Origin: Chromohalobacter canadensis
GTDB lineage: Bacteria; Pseudomonadota; Gammaproteobacteria; Pseudomonadales; Halomonadaceae
DNA: 64,000 nucleotides
Direction of reading: 5' to 3'
NCBI RefSeq assembly: GCF_029544075.1
Contig: NZ_JAJQJH010000002.1
Location: forward strand, 248,001-312,000
Shown here in pieces: positions 1 through 8,622 of the stretch; position 1 is the first letter of the stretch, and every line of letters begins with the position of its first letter. A program made the position numbers and the translations under genes. The notes beneath the pieces are model-generated. The model had not been told where the DNA came from. It was given only the letters and a program-made list of their open reading frames with translations, and did not search any database.

Positions 1-8
1 CCTGCCAT
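1..8 (-). CDS. atpB: Probable first codons of atpB (ATP synthase F0 subunit a), cut by window edge
   Basis: Reading leftwards after the atpI stop there is a GAGG element, a nine-base gap and then ATGGCAGG running off the window. The spacing fits a ribosome binding site plus start codon, and atpB is the gene that normally follows atpI. Only the first codons are visible, so the identity rests on context alone. Confidence 0.4.
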
Positions 9-24
9 TGAGTAAGCCTCGAGT

Positions 25-423
25 TCAAGTGCGCGACGGTCGATGCAACAGCCAGGGTCCCAGCCAGTGCGCCAACTGCGTCACCACGTAAGCGCCAAAG
101 AAGAAAGCGGGGTTTGAGGGAGGCACGGCTACGAATACCGCTATGAACAATGCCGCCGTCAAACCGAACTTACCGGCCTCGGCTCGGTAGAAACTGTTTA
201 CGATGTTGCGCGCTTGCGACGCCCCCTGATGACGAAAGGTTTGCCAAGCAAAAAAAACGTTGGGCAGCCAGGCAACTAGGCCGCCTAACAATGTCGATAA
301 CGCCGCTTCAGGCGTATGCCAGATCAACGTGGGTGCCGTCATTCCTAGTGCCATGCACAACTGCAACATCAGCAAGGGAAACAGTCGTGGGCCCTTGAGC
401 CTGGCCGGTGCCGCTTTATGCAT
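25..423 (-). CDS. atpI: ATP synthase subunit I (AtpI)
   Basis: The 132-residue product is a small hydrophobic membrane protein with about four transmembrane stretches, the layout and length of AtpI. AtpI is the non-essential first gene of F-type ATP synthase operons and helps assemble the c-ring. A conserved-looking polar patch (NSFYRAEAGKF, about residues 75-85) lies between hydrophobic segments, as in family members. It follows parB on the same strand at a distance of 228 bases, the usual parAB-atp order in gammaproteobacteria. The ATG at 423 lies about 50 bases downstream of a strong sigma-70-like promoter. No clear Shine-Dalgarno sequence was seen, so the start is less certain than the gene. 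Confidence 0.85.
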   Translation of the reverse strand: MHKAAPARLKGPRLFPLLMLQLCMALGMTAPTLIWHTPEAALSTLLGGLVAWLPNVFFAWQTFRHQGASQARNIVNSFYRAEAGKFGLTAALFIAVFVAVPPSNPAFFFGAYVVTQLAHWLGPWLLHRPSRT

Positions 424-481
424 GGCGTCGGTCTTGCCGTCCTCTCGTTGCTGGTGTCGTCACCCGGACAAATCTTGGCGG

Positions 482-510
482 ATTATAGGGGAGGGCCTAG
501 TGGCCTTCAA
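482..510 (-). promoter_or_regulatory. Sigma-70-type promoter for the atp operon
   Basis: On the minus strand a TTGAAG -35 element (505-510) and a perfect TATAAT -10 element (482-487) are separated by exactly 17 bases. Transcription would begin near 474, giving a leader of about 50 bases before atpI. It is read directly from the sequence; activity is inferred. Confidence 0.65.
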
Positions 511-651
511 CAGAACATGGACCGATTTAGCGCGATCTGGCAGTTCCTTACCACTAAAGGGGCACGAAAAGACGATAAATAACGTTAACGCGCTAAACGT
601 TGACTGCGGCATTTTGTCACACTAACCAGTATATCGCGCGACGCCATCCCA

Positions 652-1578
652 TCATTGAATATGCCCCAGGATGCCGTCCAGTTCGTCGAGGCTGGTATAG
701 CGAATGGTGACACGCCCCTTGCCGGAGGCCCCATGCTGGATCTTGACCGGCGCGCCCAGCAGTTCGGCGAGACGCGTTTCGAGCCGTGCCACATCGGTAT
801 TGCCCGACGCGCTCGGCGTGGACTTGGCGGCCCCCTTGTTGCCGCTGGCATTCTGCTTGGCCAGCGCTTCGGTCTGGCGCACGGTCAGATCGCGCTCGAC
901 GACCTCACGCGCAATGCTGCGCTGGCGCGCGGCGGGCAGGGTCAAAAGAGCACGCGCATGCCCCATGTCCAGGTCGCCGCGTTCGAGCAATGTCTGCACT
1001 TCCTCGTCGAGACTCAACAGGCGCAGCAGGTTCGCCACTTGTGCGCGCGATTTGCCTACTGCATCGGCCACCTGCTGTTGCGTGAGCTCGAAGTCGTCGA
1101 GCAGGCGCTTCAGCGCCATGGCTTCTTCTACCGGGTTGAGATTTTCGCGCTGGATATTCTCGATCAGCGCCAAGGCTAGGGCGGCCTCGTCGCTGACCTC
1201 GCGCACTACCGCGGGGATGACGTCGAGTTCCGCCAGCTGAGCGGCCCGCCAGCGTCGTTCGCCGGCGATGATCTCGTAGCGAGCCTCGCCCATCGGTCGA
1301 ACCACGATAGGCTGCATGACGCCCTGGGCACGAATCGAATCGGCCAGTTCCTCAAGCGACTCAGGCTGAATGTCGCGCCGTGGTTGATACTTGCCCCGAC
1401 TCAATTGTCCCAGCGGCAAGCGCATCAAGCGCTCCTGCTCCTCATCGGCAGCCGGGGCCTGAGCGGGTTCCAGCACGACGTCGCCGTCGATAGCGTCATC
1501 GCCGAGTGTATCGCGTTGACGCGCGCCTGCACCGATCAAGGCATCCAGGCCGCGTCCCAGTGCGCGTTTGCGCGTCAT
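652..1578 (-). CDS. parB: Chromosome-partitioning protein ParB
   Basis: ParB is the centromere-binding CTPase switch that loads at parS, spreads along DNA and recruits ParA and SMC for origin segregation. The 308-residue protein has the ParB/Spo0J N-domain with the GERRWRAAQ nucleotide-binding box (about 106-114), an ENIQREN motif (about 140-146) and a helix-turn-helix (about 165-188, LTQQQVADAVGKSRAQVANL). A linker and a C-terminal dimerisation region follow. It lies 40 bases downstream of parA in the mnmG-rsmG-parA-parB series. Its likely targets, seven 16-bp parS sites, lie 30 kb away between 32.2 and 37.6 kb, on the far side of the origin. Confidence 0.96.
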   Translation of the reverse strand: MTRKRALGRGLDALIGAGARQRDTLGDDAIDGDVVLEPAQAPAADEEQERLMRLPLGQLSRGKYQPRRDIQPESLEELADSIRAQGVMQPIVVRPMGEARYEIIAGERRWRAAQLAELDVIPAVVREVSDEAALALALIENIQRENLNPVEEAMALKRLLDDFELTQQQVADAVGKSRAQVANLLRLLSLDEEVQTLLERGDLDMGHARALLTLPAARQRSIAREVVERDLTVRQTEALAKQNASGNKGAAKSTPSASGNTDVARLETRLAELLGAPVKIQHGASGKGRVTIRYTSLDELDGILGHIQ

Positions 1579-1618
1579 AGGTATTCCCTCAATTCGTCTC
1601 CTACTCGCCAGGGACGCA

Positions 1619-2386
1619 TCATAGCGCCAGGCGGCGGATCAGTTCCTTGGCCAACACCCGATGGGCCTGGCTACCCCGCGACAAGCGGGCGTACTTGGTG
1701 ACCGGCAGGCCATGACTCGGCGCCTCGGCGACGCGTACGTTGCGCGGAATGGTCGTCTTGAGCAGGGTGTCACCGAAATATTGGCTCAACTGTTTGCTGA
1801 CGTCGCGCGTCAGGCTGTTGCGCGCGTCGTACATGGTTCGCACGATGCCGAAAATGCTTAGATCGGGATTCACGTTGGCCTGGATCTGCTCAACGGTATC
1901 CAGAAGCGCTGAGAGCCCTTCCAGCGCATAGAATTCGCATTGCAGGGGAATTAATACCCCATCCGCGGCAGTCAAGGCGTTGACGGTCAGCATGTTGAGC
2001 GAAGGGGGACAATCGATGATCACCACGTCGTAACTTGCAGCCACGCTTCCCAAAGCATCGCCCAGGCAGCGCTCGCGTCCGTCACGATCGAGGAGATCGA
2101 CTTCGGCGGCGGTCAGGTCGCCATTGCCGGGCAGCAGAGCATAACCGGCGTCGGGGCAATCGAGAATCACCTCGCTGGCGCGACGTCCTTCCAGTAGCAC
2201 CTCGAGCACACTACCCTCGAGCTCATGCTTGTCGACACCACTGCCCATGGTGGCATGTCCTTGAGGATCAAGATCGACCAATAGAACACGCCTGTCCAAC
2301 GCGGCGAGACAGGCCGCGAGATTGACCGCGGTGGTGGTCTTACCAACGCCACCTTTCTGATTGGTCAAGGCGATTATCTTGGTCAC
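1619..2386 (-). CDS. parA: Chromosome-partitioning ATPase ParA (Soj type)
   Basis: ParA binds DNA non-specifically in its ATP form and acts with ParB-parS to move newly replicated origins. The 255-residue protein starts with the deviant Walker A motif KGGVGKTT (residues 11-18). It contains the Walker A' region VLLVDLDPQGHAT and the Walker B-like VVIIDCPPSL. There is no N-terminal helix-turn-helix, so this is the short chromosomal Soj form rather than a plasmid P1-type ParA. The gene lies 50 bases after rsmG and 40 before parB, an arrangement typical of an origin-linked operon. Confidence 0.97.
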   Translation of the reverse strand: MTKIIALTNQKGGVGKTTTAVNLAACLAALDRRVLLVDLDPQGHATMGSGVDKHELEGSVLEVLLEGRRASEVILDCPDAGYALLPGNGDLTAAEVDLLDRDGRERCLGDALGSVAASYDVVIIDCPPSLNMLTVNALTAADGVLIPLQCEFYALEGLSALLDTVEQIQANVNPDLSIFGIVRTMYDARNSLTRDVSKQLSQYFGDTLLKTTIPRNVRVAEAPSHGLPVTKYARLSRGSQAHRVLAKELIRRLAL

Positions 2387-2436
2387 GATCGACTCCCATT
2401 ATCGACAACGCCCGAAAACGGCAGCGCTGGTGGCAT

Positions 2437-3069
2437 TCAACTACATCGCAAGCGCACGAGCACACGTTGCGCCTCATCGCCGGGTATCTCCAGGTCACGG
2501 CGCTCGACCAGTGCCACGTCCGGCGGCAACTCGGCGAGCTCGGACGCGGCGTCGCGTCCCTTCATCGCCAGCCACTCGCCTCCTTCGGCCAACAGCGGGC
2601 GCGTGAGCTCGACGAAGGTCGCCAACTGAGCGAAGGCCCGCGATACGATCTGGTCGAAACCGCCGTGCTCGTGCTCGAAGGTTTCCACCCGCGCTTGCAC
2701 CGGCGTGACGTTATCCAGCCCCAACTCTAGAACGGCCTGGCGCTGAAAGCGTACTTTTTTGCCATTGCCGTCGAGCATGGTTACCGCCAGGCAAGGATCG
2801 AGTATCGCCAATACCAGGCCAGGCAACCCGGCGCCCGCGCCGACATCGAGCAACGTCGGACCGCGCACGGCGGCCGCGATGCTGGCGCTATCGAGCAGAT
2901 GGCGGGTGACCATCTGCTCAGGATCGCGTACCGCGGTGAGGTTATAGGCGCGGTTCCACTTGTGCAACAACGCGAGCAACGCCAGTAGACGCTCACGGGC
3001 AGTGGCATCGACTTCGACGCCGAGCGCTGCGAGGCCGGTATCGAGACGCGTTTCACAAGCTGGGGTCAT
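2437..3069 (-). CDS. rsmG: 16S rRNA (guanine527-N7)-methyltransferase RsmG (GidB)
   Basis: RsmG uses S-adenosylmethionine to methylate N7 of G527 in 16S rRNA; loss of this enzyme in other bacteria gives low-level streptomycin resistance. The 210-residue protein shows the SAM-binding glycine-rich motif [10 protein letters not shown] (residues 75-84), the preceding [19 protein letters not shown] block typical of GidB, and the downstream [10 protein letters not shown] segment. Its ATG overlaps the mnmG stop by four bases (ATGA), indicating translational coupling. Confidence 0.96.
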   Translation of the reverse strand: MTPACETRLDTGLAALGVEVDATARERLLALLALLHKWNRAYNLTAVRDPEQMVTRHLLDSASIAAAVRGPTLLDVGAGAGLPGLVLAILDPCLAVTMLDGNGKKVRFQRQAVLELGLDNVTPVQARVETFEHEHGGFDQIVSRAFAQLATFVELTRPLLAEGGEWLAMKGRDAASELAELPPDVALVERRDLEIPGDEAQRVLVRLRCS

Positions 3070-4961
3070 GCGTTGGCCGCCTGGATAGACTGCTCATCGA
3101 TCAGGCGACGCTTCTTGAGATGCACCAGCAGCAGCGATACGGCCGCCGGGGTGACCCCGGAGATGCGTCCTGCCTGCGCCAGCGTCTCAGGACGCGCGGC
3201 CTCGAGCTTCTGACGGATCTCGTGGGACAGGCCGTCGATGCGTGCGTAGTCCAGATCCTCGGGCAGACGCAGTGTCTCATGGCGGCGCAGACGCTCGATC
3301 TCGTCTTGCTGGCGTGCGATGTATCCCTGGTACTTAGCCTGGATCTGAACCTGGTCGGCGACGCTGGGATCGAGCGCAGGCGCCTCGTCGTCGAGGTCGG
3401 CATGCGTCAGTTCGGGCCGCTTGAGTAGATCCGCAAGACGATATTCGCGGGCCAAGGGCTTGTCGAGCTTGCTTGAAAGGCGCTGGGCCAGCTCACTCTG
3501 GGGCTGTACCCAGGTATCCCGCAGGCGTTCGGATTCGCGGGCGATGGCTTCGCGCTTGGTGGAAAAACACTGCCAGCGCTCGTCATCGACGAGCCCGAGT
3601 TCCCGACCAATCTCGGTGAGACGCAAGTCAGCGTTGTCCTCGCGCAGCAGCAGGCGATGCTCGGCCCGCGACGTGAACATGCGGTACGGCTCCTGGGTAC
3701 CCATGGTGATCAGATCATCGACCAGCACCCCGAGATAGGCCTCGTCGCGACGCGGCGCCCAGGCATCCTGGCCCTGGGCACGCCGTGCAGCGTTGAGCCC
3801 GGCCAGCAAGCCCTGGGCGGCAGCTTCCTCGTAGCCGGTAGTGCCGTTGATCTGACCGGCGAAGAACAGGTTGTGGATAAATTTTGTTTCCAGCGAGTGA
3901 CGCAGATCGCGCGGATCGAAGAAATCATACTCGATGGCATAACCGGGACGCGTGATGTGCGCGTTCTCGAAGCCTTTGATCGAACGTACCACCTGGAACT
4001 GCACGTCGAAGGGCAGCGAGGTTGAAATCCCGTTGGGATAGAGCTCGTGAGTATCGAGGCCTTCGGGCTCAACGAAGATTTGGTGACTCGACTTGTCCGC
4101 GAAGCGATTCACCTTGTCTTCGATGGACGGGCAGTAGCGCGGCCCGACACCCCCGATGACACCAGAATACATCGGAGAGCGTTCGAGATTGGCGTGAATG
4201 ATCTCGTGGGTACGGGTGTTGGTATGCGCAATGTGACAGTTCATCTGACGTGGATGCTGCTCGCGGTTGCCGAGATATGACATCACCGGGGTCGGCGTAT
4301 CGCCAGGTTGGGTCTCGAGTACCGAGAAATCCACGCTTTTGGCATCCAGTCGCGGCGGCGTACCGGTCTTGAGCCGATCGACGTTGAACGGCAGGGCACG
4401 CAGGCGTTGCGCCAAGGCATTGGAGGACGGATCCCCGGCACGCCCGCCGGAGTGATTGTCCAACCCGATGTGGATAACGCCGCCGAGGAAGGTCCCGGTG
4501 CACAGCACCACGCTCTCGCCATAGACCCGGATACCCGTCTGTGTGACGACGCCGCGCACCGTGTTGCCGTCGACGATCAGGTCGTCGGCAGCCTGTTGGA
4601 AGAGCGTCAAATGAGACTGGTTTTCCAGTTGGCTGCGGATCGCGGCTTTGTAACGGACGCGATCGGCTTGGGCCCGAGTGGCACGCACGGCGGGCCCCTT
4701 GCGGGCATTGAGTACACGGAACTGAATGCCGCCGAGATCGGTGGCATGCGCCATGGCGCCGCCTAAGGCATCGATTTCCTTGACCAGGTGGCTCTTGCCG
4801 ATCCCGCCGATGGCGGGATTGCAGGACATCTGGCCAAGAGTCTCGATGTTATGCGTCAGCAATAGCGTCTGACAGCCCATGCGAGCAGCAGCCAGTGCGG
4901 CTTCGGTTCCCGCATGGCCCCCGCCGATGACGATGACATCAAAGCGGTCTGGATAATCCAC
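3066..4961 (-). CDS. mnmG: tRNA uridine-5-carboxymethylaminomethyl modification enzyme MnmG (GidA)
   Basis: MnmG, with MnmE, installs the cmnm5 group on U34 of tRNAs reading split codon boxes. The FAD-binding motif [14 protein letters not shown] lies at the N-terminus (glycines at about 13-18), and the conserved [22 protein letters not shown] block and C-terminal helical domain are present. I chose the GTG at 4961 because GAGGTG lies just upstream and the result is 631 residues, the family norm. An in-frame ATG at 5009 would add 16 unrelated residues. Two perfect DnaA boxes lie inside this gene (3872-3880 and 4469-4477). Its partner mnmE is 20 kb away rather than adjacent. Confidence 0.96.
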   Translation of the reverse strand: MDYPDRFDVIVIGGGHAGTEAALAAARMGCQTLLLTHNIETLGQMSCNPAIGGIGKSHLVKEIDALGGAMAHATDLGGIQFRVLNARKGPAVRATRAQADRVRYKAAIRSQLENQSHLTLFQQAADDLIVDGNTVRGVVTQTGIRVYGESVVLCTGTFLGGVIHIGLDNHSGGRAGDPSSNALAQRLRALPFNVDRLKTGTPPRLDAKSVDFSVLETQPGDTPTPVMSYLGNREQHPRQMNCHIAHTNTRTHEIIHANLERSPMYSGVIGGVGPRYCPSIEDKVNRFADKSSHQIFVEPEGLDTHELYPNGISTSLPFDVQFQVVRSIKGFENAHITRPGYAIEYDFFDPRDLRHSLETKFIHNLFFAGQINGTTGYEEAAAQGLLAGLNAARRAQGQDAWAPRRDEAYLGVLVDDLITMGTQEPYRMFTSRAEHRLLLREDNADLRLTEIGRELGLVDDERWQCFSTKREAIARESERLRDTWVQPQSELAQRLSSKLDKPLAREYRLADLLKRPELTHADLDDEAPALDPSVADQVQIQAKYQGYIARQQDEIERLRRHETLRLPEDLDYARIDGLSHEIRQKLEAARPETLAQAGRISGVTPAAVSLLLVHLKKRRLIDEQSIQAANA

Positions 4962-5566
4962 GTTACACCTCGAATCGCAGCGTATGGCTGCGGTCGTGCA
5001 TGTCGGCAAGCCTCATCGTCAGGCGATGAAGCTTGGTAAATAGCCGGACAGTATAAACCCCTTGTGAGTAACCGTCAGGGTTTTCCACACATGGATTGCC
5101 AGTGGGTTGGCCCGTCATAGGGTCTCTTATTAATAACAATATAGAATTTAAAAGAAGTTCTGTTGTTGTTGTTATTACTGGTATCGACTAAATCTGGGGA
5201 TAAGTGTAAAAAAACAAGTTTCATCAGGGTTTTACACTGTTCATCGCTGATAGGAAAAAGCGCAAATAGCCTGCGCGGGAGCGGGGGATGGCCTGTGGAT
5301 GGAAGGGGGGCTTATCCACACGCCAGATCGTGCACCACTTGTCCCCAGGCGTATACCAGGGCCCCGCCCATAGTGGTTAACATTTGGCGGTTTTGCCTCT
5401 TAACCCCCGCATGACGGGGCTGGTAGCGAGAATGAGCGGTTCGTGACATCAATGTTATGCACAGGCAAAAAATTGCCTTGTGAAGACAGAAATGAAGCGC
5501 GGCGACCCTTGGAGGTCACCGCGTGATCGTGAGGTGGGAGCGCTACCTGGTGTTTGAGAACAAAAG
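4962..5566. other. Origin-like AT-rich intergenic region with DnaA boxes (gidA side)
   Basis: This 605-base gap between mnmG and the ABC transporter operon holds no credible gene. It contains a perfect DnaA box TTATCCACA (5312-5320) and a perfect TTATNCACA match, TTATGCACA (5455-5463). Near matches lie at 5081-5089 (TTTTCCACA), 5195-5203 (reverse, TTATCCCCA) and 5294-5302 (reverse). There is an AT-rich stretch at about 5118-5220 (TTATTAATAACAATATAG and a TTG/TTA run). A box cluster beside an AT-rich tract next to gidA is the E. coli oriC arrangement. Whether it fires here, or titrates DnaA, is inference. The better canonical candidate is beside dnaA at 28.7-29.0 kb. Confidence 0.55.
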
Positions 5567-6337
5567 CTAGTGCTTGAGAACGCGGGAGAGGAAAGCTTGG
5601 GTGCGTTCATGTTGGGGACGATCGAAAACTTCTTGTGGCGTGCCTTGTTCGACGATGCGGCCACCGTGCACGAAGATGACGCGGTCGGCGACCTCGCGTG
5701 CAAAACCCATCTCGTGGGTCACGATCATCATCGTCATGCCTTCATTGGCCAGTTCCCGCATGGCGTCGAGTACTTCGCCGATCATTTCCGGGTCGAGAGC
5801 CGAGGTGGGCTCGTCGAACAGCATCAGGCGGGGTTCCATCGCCAATGCGCGGGCCAAGGCGACTCGCTGCTGCTGGCCCCCGGAGAGCTGGCTGGGATAC
5901 TTGTCGGCTTGATCGGTGATACCCACGCGTTCGAGCAGTCGATCGGCGATTTCCCGGGCTTTGGTGTTATTGAGCCCACGTACTTTCTCCGGGGCCAGGG
6001 TCACGTTGGCATGCACCGACAAATGGGGAAACAGATTGAATTGTTGAAAAACCATGCCGACCTCGGTGCGGATGGTCTGCAACGATTTTCCGCCCTTGCC
6101 GTAAGGTGTGAGCTCGTTGCCATCGACGACGATGCGTCCTGACTGAAACTCCTCGAGGCCGTTGACGCAGCGAATGAGCGTCGACTTGCCGGAACCGCTG
6201 GCACCGACGATGACGACCACCTCGCCAGCGGCGATCTCGAGATCGATATCCTGCATCACGTGCAGGCTACCGAAATACTTGTTGACCTTCTCCAGCGTGA
6301 CGATCGGAGTGGTGGAATCTTGCTGACTGTCATTCAT
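5567..6337 (-). CDS. Polar amino-acid ABC transporter, ATP-binding protein (GlnQ-like)
   Basis: This is the cytoplasmic ATPase of an importer for a polar amino acid. The 256-residue protein carries Walker [10 protein letters not shown] (45-53), the Q-loop [12 protein letters not shown], the ABC signature LSGGQQQR (151-158), Walker B with [10 protein letters not shown] (173-182) and the H-loop VTHEMGFA. This pattern matches the GlnQ/HisP (PAAT) family. It begins ten bases after the permease gene, with a GAGGCG ribosome binding site, so the two are co-transcribed. The substrate cannot be read from the ATPase. Confidence 0.93.
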   Translation of the reverse strand: MNDSQQDSTTPIVTLEKVNKYFGSLHVMQDIDLEIAAGEVVVIVGASGSGKSTLIRCVNGLEEFQSGRIVVDGNELTPYGKGGKSLQTIRTEVGMVFQQFNLFPHLSVHANVTLAPEKVRGLNNTKAREIADRLLERVGITDQADKYPSQLSGGQQQRVALARALAMEPRLMLFDEPTSALDPEMIGEVLDAMRELANEGMTMMIVTHEMGFAREVADRVIFVHGGRIVEQGTPQEVFDRPQHERTQAFLSRVLKH

Positions 6338-6347
6338 GATAGGCGCC

Positions 6348-7019
6348 TCATTGTCCGACCAGGCCCTTGCGCTCGAGCAGGCGCAAGGCGAAAGAGAGAC
6401 TCAGGGTGATCGCCAGATAGAGCAAGGCGACCATCAAGTAGACCTCGAGCGCGGTGAAGGTGGTCGCGATATAGACCTGGCCCTGACGCACAAGCTCGCC
6501 CACGCCGATGACCGAGAACAGCGAGGTATCCTTGATGCTGACGATGCCCTGATTGCCAAGCGCTGGGATCATGCGACGTAGCGCCTGGGGCCAGATGATG
6601 TAGCGGAAGGTATCGGTCCGCGACAGGCCCAACGAAAGGCCGGCCTCGCGCTGACCCTTTTCGATGGATTGCACGCCGCCACGCACGATTTCCGAAATAT
6701 AGGCACCCGCATTGAGGGCGATGGCGGCGATACCGGCAACGATGGCGTTGATCGGGCCACCGAGGAGTTGCGGCAAGCCATAGAAGATGAACAGTACCTG
6801 CACGAGCACCGGTGTGCCGCGGAATATCTCAATGTAGATAGCGGCCGGCCAGCGTAGTAAGCGCAGCGGACTGATGCGTAGTAGGCCGAAGACGATGCCG
6901 ATCAGAAAGCCGATGGCGAGGCCACCGAAGGAGATCAGCAAGGTCCAGGGAATACCAGTGAGAAGATGCGGGAGGGAGGCGATGGCCGCCTGCCAGTCGA
7001 ACTGGAAAGTGACGTCCAC
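6348..7019 (-). CDS. Polar amino-acid ABC transporter, permease
   Basis: This 223-residue inner-membrane protein of the His/Glu/Gln/Arg/opine permease type has about five transmembrane segments. It also has the cytoplasmic EAA-like loop ([31 protein letters not shown] is split around residues 110-140) that docks to the ATPase. Only one permease gene is present, so a homodimer is likely. The start is a GTG at 7019, preceded by GGAG with eight-base spacing. It lies between the ATPase and the binding-protein gene, separated from the latter by a strong hairpin. Confidence 0.92.
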   Translation of the reverse strand: MDVTFQFDWQAAIASLPHLLTGIPWTLLISFGGLAIGFLIGIVFGLLRISPLRLLRWPAAIYIEIFRGTPVLVQVLFIFYGLPQLLGGPINAIVAGIAAIALNAGAYISEIVRGGVQSIEKGQREAGLSLGLSRTDTFRYIIWPQALRRMIPALGNQGIVSIKDTSLFSVIGVGELVRQGQVYIATTFTALEVYLMVALLYLAITLSLSFALRLLERKGLVGQ

Positions 7020-7099
7020 GAAGGTATCTCCAGGGTCGTGTCTCGGCGTACGTGCGCGCTGAGGCGACGACGCTCAGGGTGGATGATGAGCCATGAAAA

Positions 7100-7127
7100 G
7101 GGGCCGGGTGCATGGTCACCCGGCCCC
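7100..7127 (-). terminator. Hairpin between binding-protein and permease genes (partial terminator or mRNA stabiliser)
   Basis: A perfect 11-bp stem (GGGGCCGGGTG / CACCCGGCCCC) with a six-base loop is followed on the minus strand by TTTT. It lies just after the binding-protein stop. In periplasmic-binding-protein operons such elements usually let the first gene be expressed more than the permease and ATPase. That role is inferred. Confidence 0.65.
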
Positions 7128-7143
7128 TGAAGGATCGTCGTCT

Positions 7144-7908
7144 TTATTCGGCGTCAGGCGCCTTGCCGAACCACTTTTCATAGATATCGTCGTAGGTGCC
7201 GTCTTCACGCATCTCGCTGAGCGCTTGGTTGGCGGGCTCTACCCATTCGCTGCCCTTGACGAAGGCGATGCCGTATTGCTGACCTTCGTACAGTGGCCCG
7301 ACCACCTTGGCTTTACCTTTGCCTTTGGTCTCGGCGAAGTAGCCAACGTTGGGCGCATCGTAGAAGACGGCATCGACACTGCCGCCCATGAGGGCCATGT
7401 ACATGTCGGAACTGCCGGGATACGGGGTGATTTCGGCGTCGTCACCAAGCTCTTCCTGAAGGTAGTCGTAGCTGGTGGAACCGATCTTGGTGCCGATACG
7501 CATGCCTTCGAGGTCGTCGAGTTCTTCGACGTCGTCGTTGTTACTGGGGACCAGGATGCGTAGACCGCTGTCGTAGTACGGATCGGAGAAATCGACAATC
7601 TCGCTGCGCTCGTCGGTAATCGTGATGCCGGCGATGGCGATATCGACGTTGCCGGTCTGCACAGCGGGGATAATGCCGTTGAAATCCATGGTGTTGAGAT
7701 CGATTTCGAAGCCGGCTCGGTCGGCGATGGTGTTGATGATGTCGATGTCGAAACCGACCATTTCGCCGCTATCTTCGTCCATCATTTCGAAAGGCACGAA
7801 GCTGGGGTCGGTAGCCACGGCGAGCGTGGGCGTATCCTGGGCGAGAGCGGCACCGCTGGCACCCAGTGCCAGAGCCAGGGCGGAAAGACGTAGTGGCAAG
7901 TTTTTCAT
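7144..7908 (-). CDS. Periplasmic amino-acid-binding protein of ABC transporter (GlnH-like)
   Basis: This is an extracytoplasmic receptor delivering a polar amino acid to the permease encoded downstream. The 254-residue protein starts with a signal peptide (basic MKNLPLR, hydrophobic core, AxA-type site near ALAQ). It continues with the SBP_bac_3 family pattern: [19 protein letters not shown], the [20 protein letters not shown] block and the second-lobe [13 protein letters not shown]. The mature part is rich in Asp and Glu, as expected for an exported protein of a halophile. The start is supported by GGGGA upstream. Overall resemblance is to GlnH, but a glutamine ligand is unproven. Confidence 0.92.
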   Translation of the reverse strand: MKNLPLRLSALALALGASGAALAQDTPTLAVATDPSFVPFEMMDEDSGEMVGFDIDIINTIADRAGFEIDLNTMDFNGIIPAVQTGNVDIAIAGITITDERSEIVDFSDPYYDSGLRILVPSNNDDVEELDDLEGMRIGTKIGSTSYDYLQEELGDDAEITPYPGSSDMYMALMGGSVDAVFYDAPNVGYFAETKGKGKAKVVGPLYEGQQYGIAFVKGSEWVEPANQALSEMREDGTYDDIYEKWFGKAPDAE

Positions 7909-8007
7909 GGTGTTCCCCGTTTGCTGTTGTTGATGGGACCGGTTCTACATTGACGAGTCCCGGTGGGGGCGTCAAGTGGAGGCAGGGGGAACGCGAAAGA
8001 AGAGAAG

Positions 8008-8030
8008 GGGCATCCGCGTGGCGGACGCCC
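8008..8030 (-). terminator. Probable terminator of erpA
   Basis: A ten-pair stem with one G-T pair (GGGCGTCCGC / GCGGATGCCC on the minus strand) and a three-base loop is followed by a pyrimidine-rich run, CTTCTCTTCTTTC. It starts 18 bases after the erpA stop. The lack of a pure T tract lowers confidence. Confidence 0.5.
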
Positions 8031-8048
8031 GAGGCGCTGCATGACCGC

Positions 8049-8402
8049 TCAGACGGCGAACGAGGCACCGCAGCCGCAGGTAGATGTGGCGTTGGGGTTC
8101 TTGATGATGAAGCGCGCTCCGGCGAGGCCTTCCTCGAAATCTACCGTGGAGCCAACCAGGTATTGATACGAGAGGGCGTCAATGATCATCGACGCGCCAC
8201 CATGTTCGATGACGGTATCCTCATCGCCGACGTTTTCGGCGAAATCGAAACCGTACTGGAAGCCCGAACAGCCTCCACCGGTGACGTAGACACGCAGTTT
8301 GAGACCCGGCTTGCCCTCTTCCTCGACCAATACGCCCAGACGCTGGGCTGCGGCATCGGTCAAGTACATGGGCACCGGGACGAACGATTCAGCCCCGCTC
8401 AT
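8049..8402 (-). CDS. erpA: Iron-sulfur cluster insertion protein ErpA (A-type carrier)
   Basis: A-type carriers accept Fe-S clusters from scaffold proteins and hand them to apo-targets such as IspG and IspH. The 117-residue product has the three diagnostic cysteines: C45 in [11 protein letters not shown], and C109 and C111 in the C-terminal CGCGASF. An in-frame ATG at 8459 exists, but the start at 8402 has AAGGAGG directly upstream and gives the normal family length. It is apparently monocistronic and divergent from the CLC gene. No isc or suf genes are nearby. ErpA is preferred over IscA because of the [11 protein letters not shown]-terminus and length; SufA/IscA cannot be fully excluded. 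Confidence 0.9.
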   Translation of the reverse strand: MSGAESFVPVPMYLTDAAAQRLGVLVEEEGKPGLKLRVYVTGGGCSGFQYGFDFAENVGDEDTVIEHGGASMIIDALSYQYLVGSTVDFEEGLAGARFIIKNPNATSTCGCGASFAV

Positions 8403-8622
8403 GGGTGACCTCCTTAATCCATCGTGTGGCATATGGCTTACCATTATCGTGAAAACCAAGCAAAACGGTCAACTTTGTATTGCTCTGGAGTGCTGCCTAC
8501 CGTCCTTCGCTAAGGTGTATGATAGAAAATACGCTATGTCAGGTTGACATGGCGACGCCGGGGCGTGGCCATGCCGCGCGCCATGTCCTCGGTAGAATTA
8601 TCCGTTCATGGGGAGATATGGT

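Noticed and set aside
5163-5414. 83-codon open frame in the mnmG-side origin-like region
   Set aside because: No ribosome binding site or domain, and it overlaps DnaA boxes and the AT-rich tract.
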